Shown piece by piece: positions 24,896 to 37,194 of a stretch of 64,000 bases of DNA. Location of the stretch: NCBI RefSeq assembly GCF_015832195.1, contig NC_052018.1, positions 38,135,052-38,199,051 of the forward strand, written 5' to 3'. The position numbers were made by a program, and so were the translations under genes. How positions within the stretch are numbered: the stretch's first letter is position 1; every line of letters starts with the position of its first letter. The notes beneath the pieces were generated by a model. That model ran no database searches. It worked only from the letters and a program-made list of their open reading frames with translations, and was not told the DNA's origin. The stretch is from Motacilla alba alba (taxonomy: Eukaryota; Chordata; Aves; Passeriformes; Motacillidae).

Positions 24896-25330
24896 TCCTT
24901 CCTTCCTTCCTTCCTTCCTTCCTTCCTTCCTTCCTTCCTTCCTTCCTTCCTTCCTTCCTTCCTTCCTTCCTTCCTTCCTTCCTTCCTTCCTTCCTTCCTT
25001 CCTTCCTTCCTTCCTTCCTTCCGACACTTCCTTCCTTCCTTCCTTCCGACACTTCCTTCCTTCCGACACTTCCTTCCTTCCTTCCTTCCTTCCTTCCTTC
25101 CTTCCTTCCTTCCTTCCTTCCTTCCTTCCTTCCTTCCTTCCTTCCTTCCTTCCTTCCTTCCGACACTTCCTTCCGACACTTCCTTCCGACACTTCCTTCC
25201 GACACTTCCTTCCGACACTTCCTTCCTTCCTTCCTTCCTTCCTTCCTTCCTTCCTTCCTTCCTTCCTTCCTTCCTTCCTTCCTTCCTTCCTTCCTTCCTT
25301 CCTACACTTCCTTCCAACACTTCCTTCCAT
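24896..25330. repeat. (TTCC)n tetranucleotide array with 13-bp variant unit
   Basis: A 435-bp pyrimidine array. Uninterrupted TTCC runs occupy about 24,896-25,022, 25,075-25,161 and 25,225-25,301. Between them the motif GACAC appears at 25,023, 25,048, 25,065, 25,162, 25,175, 25,188, 25,201 and 25,214. The last five are spaced exactly 13 bp apart and form tandem GACACTTCCTTCC units. Two decayed versions (TACAC at 25,303 and AACAC at 25,316) keep the 13-bp spacing. The minus strand is (GGAA)n with GGAAGGAAGTGTC units. All frames lack stops here, which produces 113-210-codon frames of Pro-Ser-Phe-Leu or Arg-Lys-Glu-Gly repeats that are not genes. Confidence 0.97.
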
Positions 25331-25590
25331 CTCCCTCTTTTCTTTCAGAGTTAGGAAGTGGCAGTATCAGTGAACTTTTCACTGTCTGTTTCAGGCTAGG
25401 CTTGCATCTGATTCCAGTATTTTACTTGGTTCCATTTCAGATGGAGCCCAGTTCAACAATATTTTCAAAAACTCAAAACAGAAAAGTAAATGAATGGTGA
25501 AATACATTAATAAAACTTTATAAAACTTTTATTATGAGGATTTCCCACTTTTGAGACTGTGCCTGGGGAAGGAAACCTATTTTGCTTCTT

Positions 25591-25613
25591 TTCTCTCTCT
25601 CTCTCTCTCTCTC
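25591..25613. repeat. (TC)11 microsatellite
   Basis: About eleven perfect TC dinucleotides, a simple microsatellite about 260 bp after the end of the TTCC array. Both are polypyrimidine on the plus strand. Confidence 0.9.
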
Positions 25614-27939
25614 AATCTGGCAAGCAGCATGGTAACAGCCATTTACCCATCAGGAAGAAACAACGTATCCTGAGAACTTCTACTGCTATCTGTATTTAAT
25701 CCTCATAATGTCTGTCTGAAGCAATTTAATCTCTCAGCACTATCTTTGCCAGCAGAGTGGCTGGCGAGTGGTGATTGAGATGACAAAGTTTATGAACAGT
25801 TAGACAGAAATAGGAAGGAGGCCTAGTAACATTGTTCTATGAAAAAATTAGGTCACATTTGAATAAGAACATATGGACTATAAGGGACATATTTTGTCTT
25901 GACAACGTACAAGGGGTAAAATAAGCAGAATAGGAATTAGTGTCTTGACTTCTATTCCATAAGTATAGTTAGCCTTACTGTCACCTTTTTCACGCTTCTA
26001 CTTATGACATGCATATTTTTCTTTAGTTTAGCATTTGTCTCATTCACAAATGTGTAAAATTGGATGGTATTTTCAAAATAGCTCTCACAGTGTTGCAACT
26101 GTAAGTTTAGTTTCTATTTTGTATGCCAAAGTTTTCCAAAAGAAAATTTTCCAAAGGAATTGGCTGTAGACTATTAATATTACTCTTTTTATTGGGGGTG
26201 TCAATACAATTTTCTACTCTTTTGACATTATATGGTTACAAGAGTCATACTAGACTCCCTTATAGACTTCTGAAGTGGGTTTTATCAGAAGAGTTTATGC
26301 TTACGAATTTTTTAAGCTTCTAGAATAAACAACTGTTGTCTTTTTCCTAGAACCTCAGTAACACCTTTAAACTTTTCACATGCAAGTAGTCAATAATAAA
26401 TCTGGTGTTTGGGTCACAGAAACTAATTCTGTAAAGGCTGAAAAAATACATTTGAGAAAAACAAGATTGTTTTCATTACCTGTTCTATCCCTTTCCCATA
26501 TCAATCATACGACAAATCTCAAAGCATATTTACCCAAAATAAGCATTATTTCATCTCTAACATTTTGGGAATGACCTTTAAATAACATGTGTATTGTCAT
26601 GCAGTATCTATGTAGAGTTTTAGTTTAAACATAATGAACAATCGTAGAACATGAAACACCGCTAATGTTTTTACAAGATATCTGTCATTACTCAATTGAC
26701 ATTTTCAATCAAATCCCTTGAGGGTGCTTACTTCTACAAATAGCAGCCAAAGTATGCACTTTTTAATCAAAAGTTTTCTGTAATGGCTAACTAATAATTT
26801 CTACTGTCACTTAACATAAACCTTTTTTTCTAAGGAAAGCACCATATGTTCACTCTCTAACCGTGCCAAAGTTACTGCAAAAGATGATGTGCAACTGAAA
26901 GAAGAAAAAAATGTAAAGTGCAAAAAGTGTAAAAATATAAGTGTAAAATCAGAGCACTGGTTCTTTGAAATCAAACTACTATCAAAGAAGGCTCTTCATC
27001 TGTTGGAAACTTTAGTTTTCCTCGGCACTTCCTCTGTTTTCTACAAAGAATTTTTCATCAATTATGTTATGTCTGGTAGAGGCTTTAGGGATTGATTTCA
27101 GTATGCTTTGTATCAGGCATTTATTTTGATCCAAAATATTCATAAGGGAGAAAAAGCAAACTGCAGTTATACATCAGACAGTATAATCTTTTCAAATTTT
27201 ATGCTATTTAAAAAATTCAATATAAATTTTCATTTTGAAGGAATACAGATTTAAGAACTGGTCTAAAAACTCAGCAAAATAAGTAGCAAACACAGATTAA
27301 AAGCACAGAATAAATCAACAATATCAGTGAGATAAACCCAGCAATCTAGTAGGATTTTTTTTTGCCAAGATTATCCTGACAAGAAAAAAGACTAATGAGG
27401 TAATTTCTTTTGCCAACCAGACAGCCTGTGAAGAGGAATGTGCCTAGTAATAACAGTAAAAATCCAGTGCCCAAAGTGATATCATGGTTTTTCAATTCAC
27501 AGAAAATATGGTCATAGCGCACCATGCATTAACAGTGTCCTCAGCAATCTGACTTTATGCTCCCAATAAAGAATGTCTGTAAAATGGACTTACACATGTA
27601 AGAGATGTCAGATTAGCAACTAGCAAATTTACAGGGTGTTGGCAAAACATTCAGAGCTGGCTCTTCAATCATTGCAACTCCATTGAGGTTGGCTGTTAGT
27701 CGTCTAGGTGTCTGAGGATCCCAGCCAACCTCTCCCGATTTTTTCCCCTAGTTTGTTTGGCTTGTGTGCTGGAGATAAGTATGATTTTGATTTACATAGT
27801 GTTGATATTTTTTCTAGCTTTTAATGTGTGTTTCTCTTCAGATAACACCAACTTTTCATTGCATTTTTAACTTCTTCTGGCCACTTAATAACCAATTTTG
27901 AAGAACTATCCATGGATTAAATTAGCATGCATAAATCAC

Positions 27940-27982
27940 TATATATATATATATATATATAGACATTTCTATATATAGAAAT
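27940..27982. repeat. (AT)11 tract with adjacent 18-bp palindrome
   Basis: Eleven AT units (27,940-27,961) are followed by a perfect 18-bp inverted repeat, ATTTCTATATATAGAAAT (27,965-27,982). Both parts are self-complementary and could extrude cruciforms. No transposon terminal repeat or target duplication was recognised around it. Confidence 0.85.
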
Positions 27983-28394
27983 TTTATTGCTCATATCCAT
28001 TACTTAGCATTTATTTGCACTGAATTTTGCCTAGCACTTCATTGCCCGGATCTCTTGTTGGGTTTCCTCTCACAGATATCAAAAAGTAAATTGTCAGGCC
28101 CAAGATCATTATCTAAGATTTCCCTGTAAACAGTAAAGTATGTGATTCATCTTTCGGTAAGCACAAATGGATGAATCAGCTTCCTAACGTATATATCTTT
28201 CCAAACTCTTTGCTGGAACCTTAAATGCCAAGTTTAGTCTGGATATCAAACTTCTAGACAACTAAACTTAGATTACATTAATTCCATCCTTAGTATCATA
28301 AGATCTTTCAACTACTTATTATATGAACATTTATCTTACTCTATTAAAATAATTTAATAATTGTTTAATCAGCAACTTCTGTGACCTCAGTGTC

Positions 28395-28610
28395 CATCAT
28401 CTTTATGAGACTGCTGGTTAACATGCAGAGCACAAGGTCCTGGTGAAACCCCACTCATAGGAGCTGTTTTGAAGGTTAGGTTATAAATTAAAATTAGTAA
28501 TTTAACAATGTCATATCCAAATTCCTTTACAACTCTTGGGTGAATGCTGTCTGTTCCTGGCAAATCGGTATTGTTCATTTTCATCTACTTGATTTCAGTT
28601 AGAAGGAGCT
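28395..28610 (-). mobile_element. Old CR1-clade LINE RT fragment
   Basis: A minus-strand frame (28,387-28,584, 65 codons) includes GTDSIHPRVVKE near residues 10-21, the decayed form of the PDGIHPRVLKE motif at the start of the CR1/L2-clade reverse transcriptase. It continues with a hydrophobic segment matching the 'LSIIFxxSWxTGxVP' region. The match fades on both sides, so only about 200 bp of a much longer element is recognisable. It looks older than the neighbouring CR1 at 29.6-31.5 kb and lies on the same strand. It could be a displaced 5' piece of a related insertion. Confidence 0.55.
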
Positions 28611-29600
28611 TTTCAGACTTGCCTTACCAGCAATGTCTGTTATGGCTTTAATATTGTTGGATGCCTCTTGTATATAGTTTCGGGTTCTGCCATCTCTAGC
28701 AGTCATCTGATTTCCAGAGCACATAGAAAGAATTTTATTACAATGGTTTTTATATGTTGCTTCTTAATTTTTTTTTTCTGTCTGGTTTATAATACTTCTA
28801 CATTTGGTTATTAAGAATTAATGTTTTATGCAATTGGAAGACTCCACTTTAGGAAGAAAAGGTACCACTTACCACTTTCTTTACTCTTATGGTTAGCCAT
28901 ACTCAGTAAATAATAGTGTTTCAGTCCCTTCTTTATTTTTTTAGGTTTTTTTGTTTGTTTGTTTTTTTGTTCTAATTTTTTTTAAGATATTCCTCATGCC
29001 TGCTGAAAACACTTCATCCTTTTTAGGCAATCTTGTATCTGTTTTGCTTAATTTTTGGATCAAGCATCCTGCATATCTCAATAACTAATCAAAAAAAATC
29101 ATTTCTGTGATTTCCTAGAAGCAAATTTCTCCAAAACAAATTTGAGTTTAAAAAATGTAGCACATGACAGCACAATGTTCATCCATTCTATATGTGAACA
29201 ATCAAAATCTCTCAATATGATTATTCTTATTATTATTACTATATTTTGGGAGGTTTTTTTACTATTTTTCAATATTTTTCAATATCCTGTCTAGATTATT
29301 GAGTTCTAATTTTAAAATCTTCAGGTATGGTGTTTCAAGCTACTGAGATTGTCTTTTATGTTTGATGTGGCTAATTACAGTCCAAATAATTTGCCTTATT
29401 ACTAACTTTTAAATCCCCTTTCTTACATAAATTTTCTCAGACACCTGTTTGGCGTTGCACACAGAGCACACCAGGCAAAGCAATGAAGTCCTCCTCCCTG
29501 GCTGGAGTTCATAGCTGGCATTTCTTTCCAGAACTGATCCATGTGTCATTGGCAACTACATACTCTTCAAAGACTAACTTTTTCTAGAAGTTTGGAATGG
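28611..29600. other. Unrecognised sequence between two LINE remnants
   Basis: AT- and T-rich sequence with no identified gene. Decayed LINE sequence too old to recognise may be present, since CR1-clade RT fragments lie on both sides in the same orientation. A more GC-rich patch at about 29,435-29,530 is unassigned. Confidence 0.45.
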
Positions 29601-29672
29601 AACAGAATAAAATAGAATAGAATAGAATAGAATAGAATAGAATAGAATAGAATAGAATAGAATAGAATAGAA
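29601..29672. repeat. (AATAG)12 microsatellite at CR1 3' end
   Basis: Twelve perfect AATAG pentamers (29,611-29,670) follow a degenerate start (AACAGAATAA). The array sits exactly where the minus-strand CR1 should end. On the minus strand it reads (CTATT)n, one step from the CR1 terminal ATTCTATG repeat, so it most likely grew from the element's own 3' end. Confidence 0.93.
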
Positions 29673-31470
29673 ATACTTTAGCAGTTGGAAGGGACATATA
29701 ATTATCCTCTAATTCAACTGCCTGATCAATTCAAGACTGAGAAAAATTTAAAGTATCTTCTTGAGAACATTGTCCAATTGCCTCTTAAATACTGACAAGT
29801 TTGTGGTATTGACCACCTCTTCAGGAAGCCTGTTGAAATGCCTGTTGCTTCTTCACTCAGTAAATAAATTCTTCCTGGAGCCTAAACATATGGCTTTTAA
29901 CCATTTCCATGTGTCCCATCACTGAGTAGCAGGGAGAGGAGAACAGCACTTCCCTCTCCTCTTGCCCTCCTCAGGAAGCTGTAGAGGGCAATGAGAACTC
30001 CTTCCAACCCTTTCATCAGTTTTGTTGCTTTTCTCTGGACTTACTCAAGGACCTTTGCATTGTTCAAAAAATGTAGGGACCAGAACTGTAAACAGCACTC
30101 AAGTGAGGCTGCACTAATGCTAAATACAGCGGATTAACCACCTCTTTTGACCAGCTGGTGTTGCTGTTTTTTGACGTACCCCAGGATGGGGATTACCCTC
30201 TGGGCTGCCAGGGCACAGCGCTGCCTCATACTGAGCCTGCAGGACTCAGTACTGCACAGGACCTCAAGATCCCTTTGCAGGGCTGCTCTCCAGCCACTCA
30301 CCTCAAAATTTTTACTTGTGTCTAATGTCACTCTGTCTTGGGTGCAGAGTCTGGCATTTGGACTAGTTGAATTTCTTCCCAGTAATAATTTTGCAGTTTC
30401 AGTCTATCTAGATGCCTCTGCAAGGTGTCTTGCCTCAGGAGTCAATAGCATGTCCCAGTTTAGTATCAACAGCAAACTTGCTAATGGTGCATTCAACTCA
30501 AGCCTCCAAATCATTGATAAATATTATTAACAGATCTGGCCCTAAAGTTTAACCCTGAGGAACACCTCTGATGACTGTCACCAGTGAGATGTAGCCCCAC
30601 TCAGTACCAACAATTGACCTTTGCCCTTCAGCACACCGTGAACCTGCTTGTCCCAAGTTGAATAGACTGTCCAGAAAGATGCTGTGATGGAAAATAGCAA
30701 AATCTTTACCAAAAATCCAATATCTTCCGTTCATTCACTAAGTGGGTGACTTTTTAATAGCAGGATATCAAATAATTTAAATGGGACTTTCTTTTCTGAA
30801 CCCTGTGTTGACTGCATCTGATGGTTTGTTCCTAAAATGCTTTTCAATATGTCTCAATATGATCTTTCAATCTCAGTATAATCTTCTCCATAATTTTCCC
30901 AGACCAAGAGGTCCTGGATCTCCTGTAACCATTTTTGTACATAGGAATAACATTGGCCAGCTTTCAGTCAGCAGGGACTGCCCTTTTTTTAGATGATTGA
31001 GAGAGCTCCTGTCATAACATCTGCTACCTCCTTCAGTACTCTGGGATGAATCCTCTCAGATTCCATGGTTGTGTGAACATTCAGCTGATACAGCTGGTAC
31101 CTTACACTTTCAGTAATTGCAAATGAAAAGCTACTGATCCCATGCTTGTGTTCTTTCAAGGGAAAAGGCATCCCAAGGTCTATCACTACTTTTAAAAGCA
31201 GAGTCTAAAACCTCATTGACTATCTTGGCTTTTTCTTAATTTGTGTTAGTCAGATGACCATCTTCAAAAACTATTGGTCTGATGTTTTCTATATATATGT
31301 TCTTGTTATTAATATACTTTTACAAAGTCCTTCTTGTTATCTGAAACAACACTGGCCAGTTTCAACTCTAAATGGCATTTGGATTTTTGTTTCTTACTTT
31401 GCGTGAATGAACCACTGCACTGCTTTTCCCTCAAATCCTACTTCCTGAGGTCATAGAATTATTTTTTTCC
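29673..31470 (-). mobile_element. CR1 LINE, long 5'-truncated copy
   Basis: Read on the minus strand, this is about 1.8 kb of CR1: the RT linker (about 31,220-31,470), the RT domain, the C-terminal region and the 3' UTR. Motifs seen are ESERIHPRVLKEVADVMTG (from about 31,080), the 'CFAVDTK' version of the catalytic box (30,465-30,476), and the characteristic 3' UTR ending near GGAAGGGAC. The catalytic box reads FAVD instead of FADD, so one essential aspartate is replaced by valine. Frameshifts and stops interrupt the rest. Several internal segments are shortened. No 5' end or EN domain is recognised. Confidence 0.88.
30989..31186 (-). pseudogene. CR1 reverse-transcriptase remnant, N-terminal part
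   Basis: A 65-codon open stretch on the minus strand ends with ERIHPRVLKEVADVMTGALS, the conserved start of the CR1 RT fingers region. The preceding linker residues are CR1-like but divergent. The frame is interrupted right after this block, so it is a fragment of a dead ORF2, not a gene. Confidence 0.75.
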
Positions 31471-34400
31471 TTTTGAGATTCATGAAAAGTTCCCAGCTCA
31501 GCCAAATTGGTCTTCTGTTCTGTTAGCTTGACTTACAACACAATAGAATCACCTACTCCTGATCTTATATATTACTTATCAAAAAAACAAGTATTTTGTT
31601 AGGAAAAAAAAAGGACAGAAAAGATCCTTTAATTCATGCTCCTACTTACACTGATTCCTTTTCTTCCTAATGAAAGAAGAGCATGCTTCTTTCACTAGAA
31701 CAGATGCTTTTTTTCCACTTTGTACATTCTCTTGAACATCTAAGCATGATTTTACTATTTTAAAATTATGTCACATCTATTGAGTATCAATTATATTTGA
31801 GGATACTGCAAGTATTCTGTGCCTTTGAAATAAGTGTGGAAATCCCTGTTGCTTTCAGCAACACAGGATACAGTTTGAAAGTGAAGTAGTGGACCTGCTG
31901 TGAAAGAGAAGCAGGAAAGCAGAAAATGTGGAGTATATAATTCTATTTAATGACAAAATTGCTAGAGAGACCCTGAAGGTGCAAGTTCTAAACTACTTTT
32001 GAACTTGATTTTTTATCTATATTAGAAAAAGCACTTAAAAAGTTGACATACATGCTTAAGATACAGCTTGGTAAATTTAATGGCCTAAAATTACAGATGA
32101 TTTGATCACTCAGAATGTTTCTTTTCTACATGTTCTCCTAATTATTACTACAACCAAGATCTTAGAATATGAAAAAAAACTATGTTCAACTAATCTTTGC
32201 TGTTTGATCTGAGCATTGCACTGAATATGATTACTTTCGCTTTAAAATTAAGTGTTGATTTCTATGGAGATTTAAAAGATCAGAAATACACAATTCTAGT
32301 GCTTTATTTTTTCCATTTGTGATATATCCTTCCTTTAATTTTTTTCTAACAACTGTTTTGTTTTAGGAGAAAAGTACAATGCTACCTGTCAGATAGGAGA
32401 ACATTCTTTCACAATAGGAAAGAGAAAAACTAACTTTGCCTGCAGATATATTTGAGAAATCACAGTGCAGTGACTAATTAAACAGCAGCAGTAACTATTT
32501 TTTGAAAATTATAAAATAGGAACACCTATGAGAAACCAATCTGATATTGCTTTGATATAGAACAAAGACAGATAGGATCTGTTAAAACCAGTTACTATTC
32601 CATTAAGTAATGGAACACATACAAAAAAAATATTGTCATCTTAAAAATGTCAAGATAACAAGACTAGTTTCATACAGAACAAGAGTGAAGGAACTTGAAG
32701 GGGGGAACTTTGATCTTTGTTTATTAATTGCTAAAAAAAAATTGAAAATTCCTATGATACAATGAGTTCAAAACAGTCCTGAGGAAAATTTTAGAACGGG
32801 TGAAAATTCTTTGTATTTTAAACTAAACAAGTCAATGCATGTGCTATAGGGAAATAACCCTAAATTAGTGTGAGAATAGATTAAATGACCCAGTTTCAGA
32901 TGCTCTTCTATGAAAGAAAATGTTGTATATTTAGGGCTTAAGTGAAGTCCCATTACAATCAATGGAAAGACTACAGATAGAGCAGACTCAAATAATCACT
33001 TCTCAGTCCTCTGGTAAAATATACTTTAAATAATACATACTCCAATTCAAAACAGATTTGAAAGTTTGGGAATTCTGTTTTAGTTCTCAGTTAACAAAAA
33101 AAAAAACAAACCCAAACTTGTCAATTGCTGTGTCTTGTGTTTTGTGTTCATAGAAGACCTTACAGCTCCTAAGAATGTGTATACAAGCATCTATGAGTCC
33201 CATTGCAGGCTTTCAATTTCTAGGTCTATTTTTCCATAGGGTCATCTTGAGAACAGCTTATGCTTCCAACAAAAAGCACAAGTAAAAAAAGTTGTCAAGA
33301 GCAACGCAAGGAACTGTCATCCTCAGTGTAAGACTAAGATGTTAAGCTGAATTTTATCTATGAAATAGATGCTCCAGATAAATAATTGAATAAATAAACA
33401 TTTGGTTGAAACTAAACTTTAAAAAGGCATACCTTTATGAGACCTTGAATTCTTTTCTTGCTTTTAAATTTATAGAAAATTCTTTGAGTTTTGAACTTCA
33501 GGACAGGTTCATAAAACATGCTTCATAGTTTACCTGGTTACAGAATTTTATATGTGACCAGAAAATTCTGATATGAGGAACTGTTTTCAAACTAATGGCT
33601 GAAGGCAAAAATGAAGGTCCTCAAAAGTAAAAGATTTGTTTTTGGTTTTGTGTAAAGAATACACTGCCTTCAAGTAACATTTGTGCTTAAAAAGTCAAAC
33701 TGCACACCAAGTTTGTTATCTAAATTTAGCTTCTCGTATTAAAAAAACTGATTTAAAAGCATCCCTGCTGGTTTTAAGTTGCCACAGCCTGCAACACCCA
33801 GATGAGACAGGACTGTCCACCTTTGAAATTCATCTACCCACAGTCATCCATGCTTCATACACAACTTGTTTGAAAGATGAATGCTGTGGATTCCTCTTCC
33901 TTTTAGCTCTCTGCTGGCAGCAAATTTGTCAGAGGCAGTTGGTCTGCTCTAAGGTTTTACCTTCTCTTCAGAAAATAAATTAGAAGTATTAAAACTTCAG
34001 AAGATAAGATGCCTCTGAAGCACTGTTGAACTCTGCTGCTAGGCAGGAGGTAGGGGGGAGACATTAAGTATTCAATGCTGACATTTCTGCCAAAGCCTGC
34101 GGTAGGTCTTGAGCAAGTCATTAAAGTAGTTTGTGTTAGGAAACACACTTTTTAGGAGGTTTTAAGTATATTCATTCTATTTTCTATATGATTTTTATTG
34201 AATAAAGGCTACATCCTCTATCCTTTTTTTTAAAAAAAAAACTGTGATGAAACATGCTCATTATTATATCGATTGATACAGACAGTTAACTAGTAATTGA
34301 TTTCAGTGGTGTGTCATCAGATACCGGTGTTTTGTTGTTTGTTTTTTTTTTCAATGAGGGGGCAAAAAAACCCCAACATTATAATTACTTAGAATAATTT

Positions 34401-36339
34401 TTTTTTTAATTTAATTGCTATTATGCAAACCATTTCTAATCCTGTTAGAATGTGTGATCTACATTTCCATAATTTACCATTAGCAGTCTAATTACATGTG
34501 AACACATTACCAGCACAGAAAAATATGAATTACAGCAATATAAATCACATTCTATCAGGCATTATGTCTTCATTGTCCCTTTCTCATTCACACCCATCAT
34601 CACTTTCATGCAAGAAGCTGCTATGAAAAGTATGAAACATACAGAAACAACACTAAAAATGTATGGAGAAACATCAGAAAAGGCCACAAATGCAACCAGA
34701 ACTATCTTATATTTCCTGTACAATGAATATTAAAAAAACTAATTACCCAAGTGTTGAGGGCAAAGTGCAAACTATTCTTCAGCAAAATACACAGTAAAGA
34801 GAGTGTCTGTTCTCATTAAGGGATTAGTAACTAATGGCTTTTGCCCTTAGGAGACAGTTTTAAATGCAAAATATATTGTGAGCAACATGTCATTTTCAAA
34901 AATCTAGCCATACTTTCTTCTTTATAAATCCTAAGAAATTTGGTCTTTGAGAAACCTACTCAATAAAGAATTTAGATGATTTTATTCTAGAATTTAATTT
35001 AGAAATTAGGAATTTACAAAAACTTGAGTACCAAAAAATTAAATAGTTACTCTTAAGAATGTCAGTATTTAGAAACTTCTACTGTTAAAACAGAAAATAG
35101 AAAATAAAAATAGCAGTTACCTTCTGGTAAGCCAAAAGGACATGAACCCAAACACAAACCCACCCACCCCTCCAACCAACCAACCAACTAAATAAACAAG
35201 CAAGTAAGTAGAAATAGCTTGAATTGTTTCTGAGTTCAGTGTGCTAAAAATGGTGTTATAACAACAGTAATTCCAAACAACTGTGTTAATGGCAAATATA
35301 TTTTAAAAATACTACTCCTAGAAGCGTGGAAGTGGTAGAAAGTATAGACATGTCAGAAAATATTTCTTTGCACAAGCAATAACTAAAGCTGTCATTTTAC
35401 TTAAAACTGGTTATTACAAATACTTAGGAATATGACAAATGACTCAGTAATACATGCTGTGATGTGTAAAAATGTTCATGTGAACAAGCATGAAAAGATC
35501 TGAAGATTCATGGTTCTACCATGGAAATGCCTTAGACAGAAGTGTTTACACCAGGAAACAGACATTTTTAATGATATTTGGAGTTTCTTTGCTAGCTTAG
35601 TGGCTTTTTTTATTATTATTTTAAGGGTCAATAGATTTCCACGAACATACATAGCGTGGCCTATGATTATATGCCACTACATCACTTTTTTTTCAGTGAC
35701 AGAGAATATATATGAAAAAAGCAATTTGGAAGACTCTTGTAAAAGTTTAGTGCTTAAAGAGAATGGGGGAATTACGTATTTTGTTTTGTCAATAAGCAAA
35801 TAATTAAGAAGCTGGTTGTAAAACTACAGTTGTATCATGTAGGTAAGGAAATTTTCACGTGTGATAAAAATATGTTCAGTTATTCATAAAATGTGGACTT
35901 CTTTGTGCTCACTAGAAAGATCAATGAGAGAATAAGATACAAAGTGTGTTTTGCAGTTGATAATTGTGGTCCTGTAGACTGAGATATTTGATACCATATC
36001 TAAACACTGGAAATGAGATTTCAAGGACAGCATTAAGAGGAACTTCCAGAACTGCCTTCAAGCCATGCGTTTATATGCAAATAGACAGTCAAGGAGAATG
36101 AACTGTTTCCTCCAGTTCATACCCACAATCTGTTCTTCCCTCAATAAGTGGTTAGTTAATCCTGCCTTCATCAGAAAAATAGAAATCAATATTCTTCCAG
36201 ACCTGGATAGTGGAACACACCACATGAGCAAGGGCATAATCATATTGTACATTATTTATAGTTCAGTGAACTTACTAGAATACATTTCACCAGATTCTTT
36301 ACCAAGCCTATAAAAGTTAAAACTGTGTCTACATAAGCA
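31471..36339. other. Unique AT-rich sequence, no gene seen
   Basis: No exon or RNA gene is recognised. Simple tracts include a CCAA/CAAG tetranucleotide-like segment at 35,155-35,210 and T or A runs near 34,228-34,245 and 34,340-34,352. A short match to the MIR 'TTGAGCAAGTCATT' block near 34,112 is too brief to call. Confidence 0.5.
35155..35210. repeat. Degenerate tetranucleotide (CCAA/CAAG) segment
   Basis: Tandem ACCC, CCAA and CAAG-like tetramers with gradual motif drift from left to right. A decayed simple repeat with no adjacent transposon. Confidence 0.75.
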
Positions 36340-36842
36340 AAACAGCCATTCATGAAGAAGGAAATCTTAGAGGCACAGGAGAAGGCCATGTCCATGTGCC
36401 AAAAGACAAGCCATCAGGGAAGAAAACTGACCTGGCAGAACAGAGACTTTTGGCTGGAACTCAGGAAGAAAAAGGAGAGTTTTCAACCTTTGGAAGGGCA
36501 GCAACTCAGGAGGACTACAAGGATGCTCTGGAGTAATGCAGGTGGAAAATTAGCCGTGCCAAAACTCAACTAGTACTTAATCTGGCCACTAGCACAAAAG
36601 ATAACAAAGAAACTTTCTAGAAAAAGCAACGAAAGAAGGGCTAATGTCAAATCCTCCCTTTATCAGATACAGGGGGTAACAATGACAAGTGAAGAATAGG
36701 TGGAGGTACTTAAAACTTTCTTTGTCTCAGCCTTTAATGGTGAGACCAGTTGTTCTTCAGGTATGCGCCTCTCTGTGTTGGGATACAGGGACAGGGGGCT
36801 GAATGAAGCCTCCATAATCCAAGATGCAGTGGTTAGTGGTCT

Positions 36843-37194
36843 GCTGCCCCCCTTAAACATGCACAAGTCTATGGGGACAGATGGCATCCACCCTATCCAC
36901 CCAAGGGTACTGAGGGAGTTGGTAGAAACACTCACCAAGACACTTTCAACAATTTACCAGCAGCCCTGGTTAACCAGGGAGGTCCCAGCTGACAGGAGGT
37001 TGGCAAGTGTTGCCCAGCTACAAGAAAGGCCAGAGGATGTATCTGGGGAACCACAGCCCTGTCAGCCTGACCTTGGTGCTGGGGAAAGTCAAGGAGCAGA
37101 TCATCTTTTAGCCCTTCATATGGCACAGGCAGGACAACCAAGGAATCATGTCCAGACAGCAGGGATTTATGAAAGTCAGGTACTACTTGACTGA
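36843..37194 (+). pseudogene. CR1 reverse-transcriptase remnant
   Basis: The 3' part of a 164-codon open stretch (36,700-37,194). The piece SMGTDGIHPIHPRVLRELVE matches the RT entry motif, followed by LTKTLSTIYQQPWLTREVP. After that the reading frame slips and the product stops resembling RT, although the nucleotide sequence still aligns to CR1. The duplicated IHP inside the motif is an insertion relative to the family. Not a functional gene. Confidence 0.8.

Larger units (their letters stand above)
25331..28394. other. Unique sequence, no gene seen
   Basis: No recognisable exon, RNA gene or transposon. It contains a (TC)11 tract at 25,591-25,613, and an (AT)n tract beside a perfect palindrome at 27,940-27,982. 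Confidence 0.5.

Noticed and set aside
24896..25330. CRISPR-like array of repeats and spacers
   Set aside because: The units are 4 and 13 bp with no unique spacers, and the genome is clearly vertebrate.
24824..25500. Open frames of 113-210 codons on both strands encoding Pro-Ser-Phe-Leu or Arg-Lys-Glu-Gly repeats
   Set aside because: They are a by-product of the (TTCC)n array, which has no stop codon in any frame. There is no independent coding evidence.
34100..34130. MIR-like 'TTGAGCAAGTCATT' block
   Set aside because: Only one short block matches. The neighbouring MIR blocks are absent, unlike at 19.6 and 42.2 kb.
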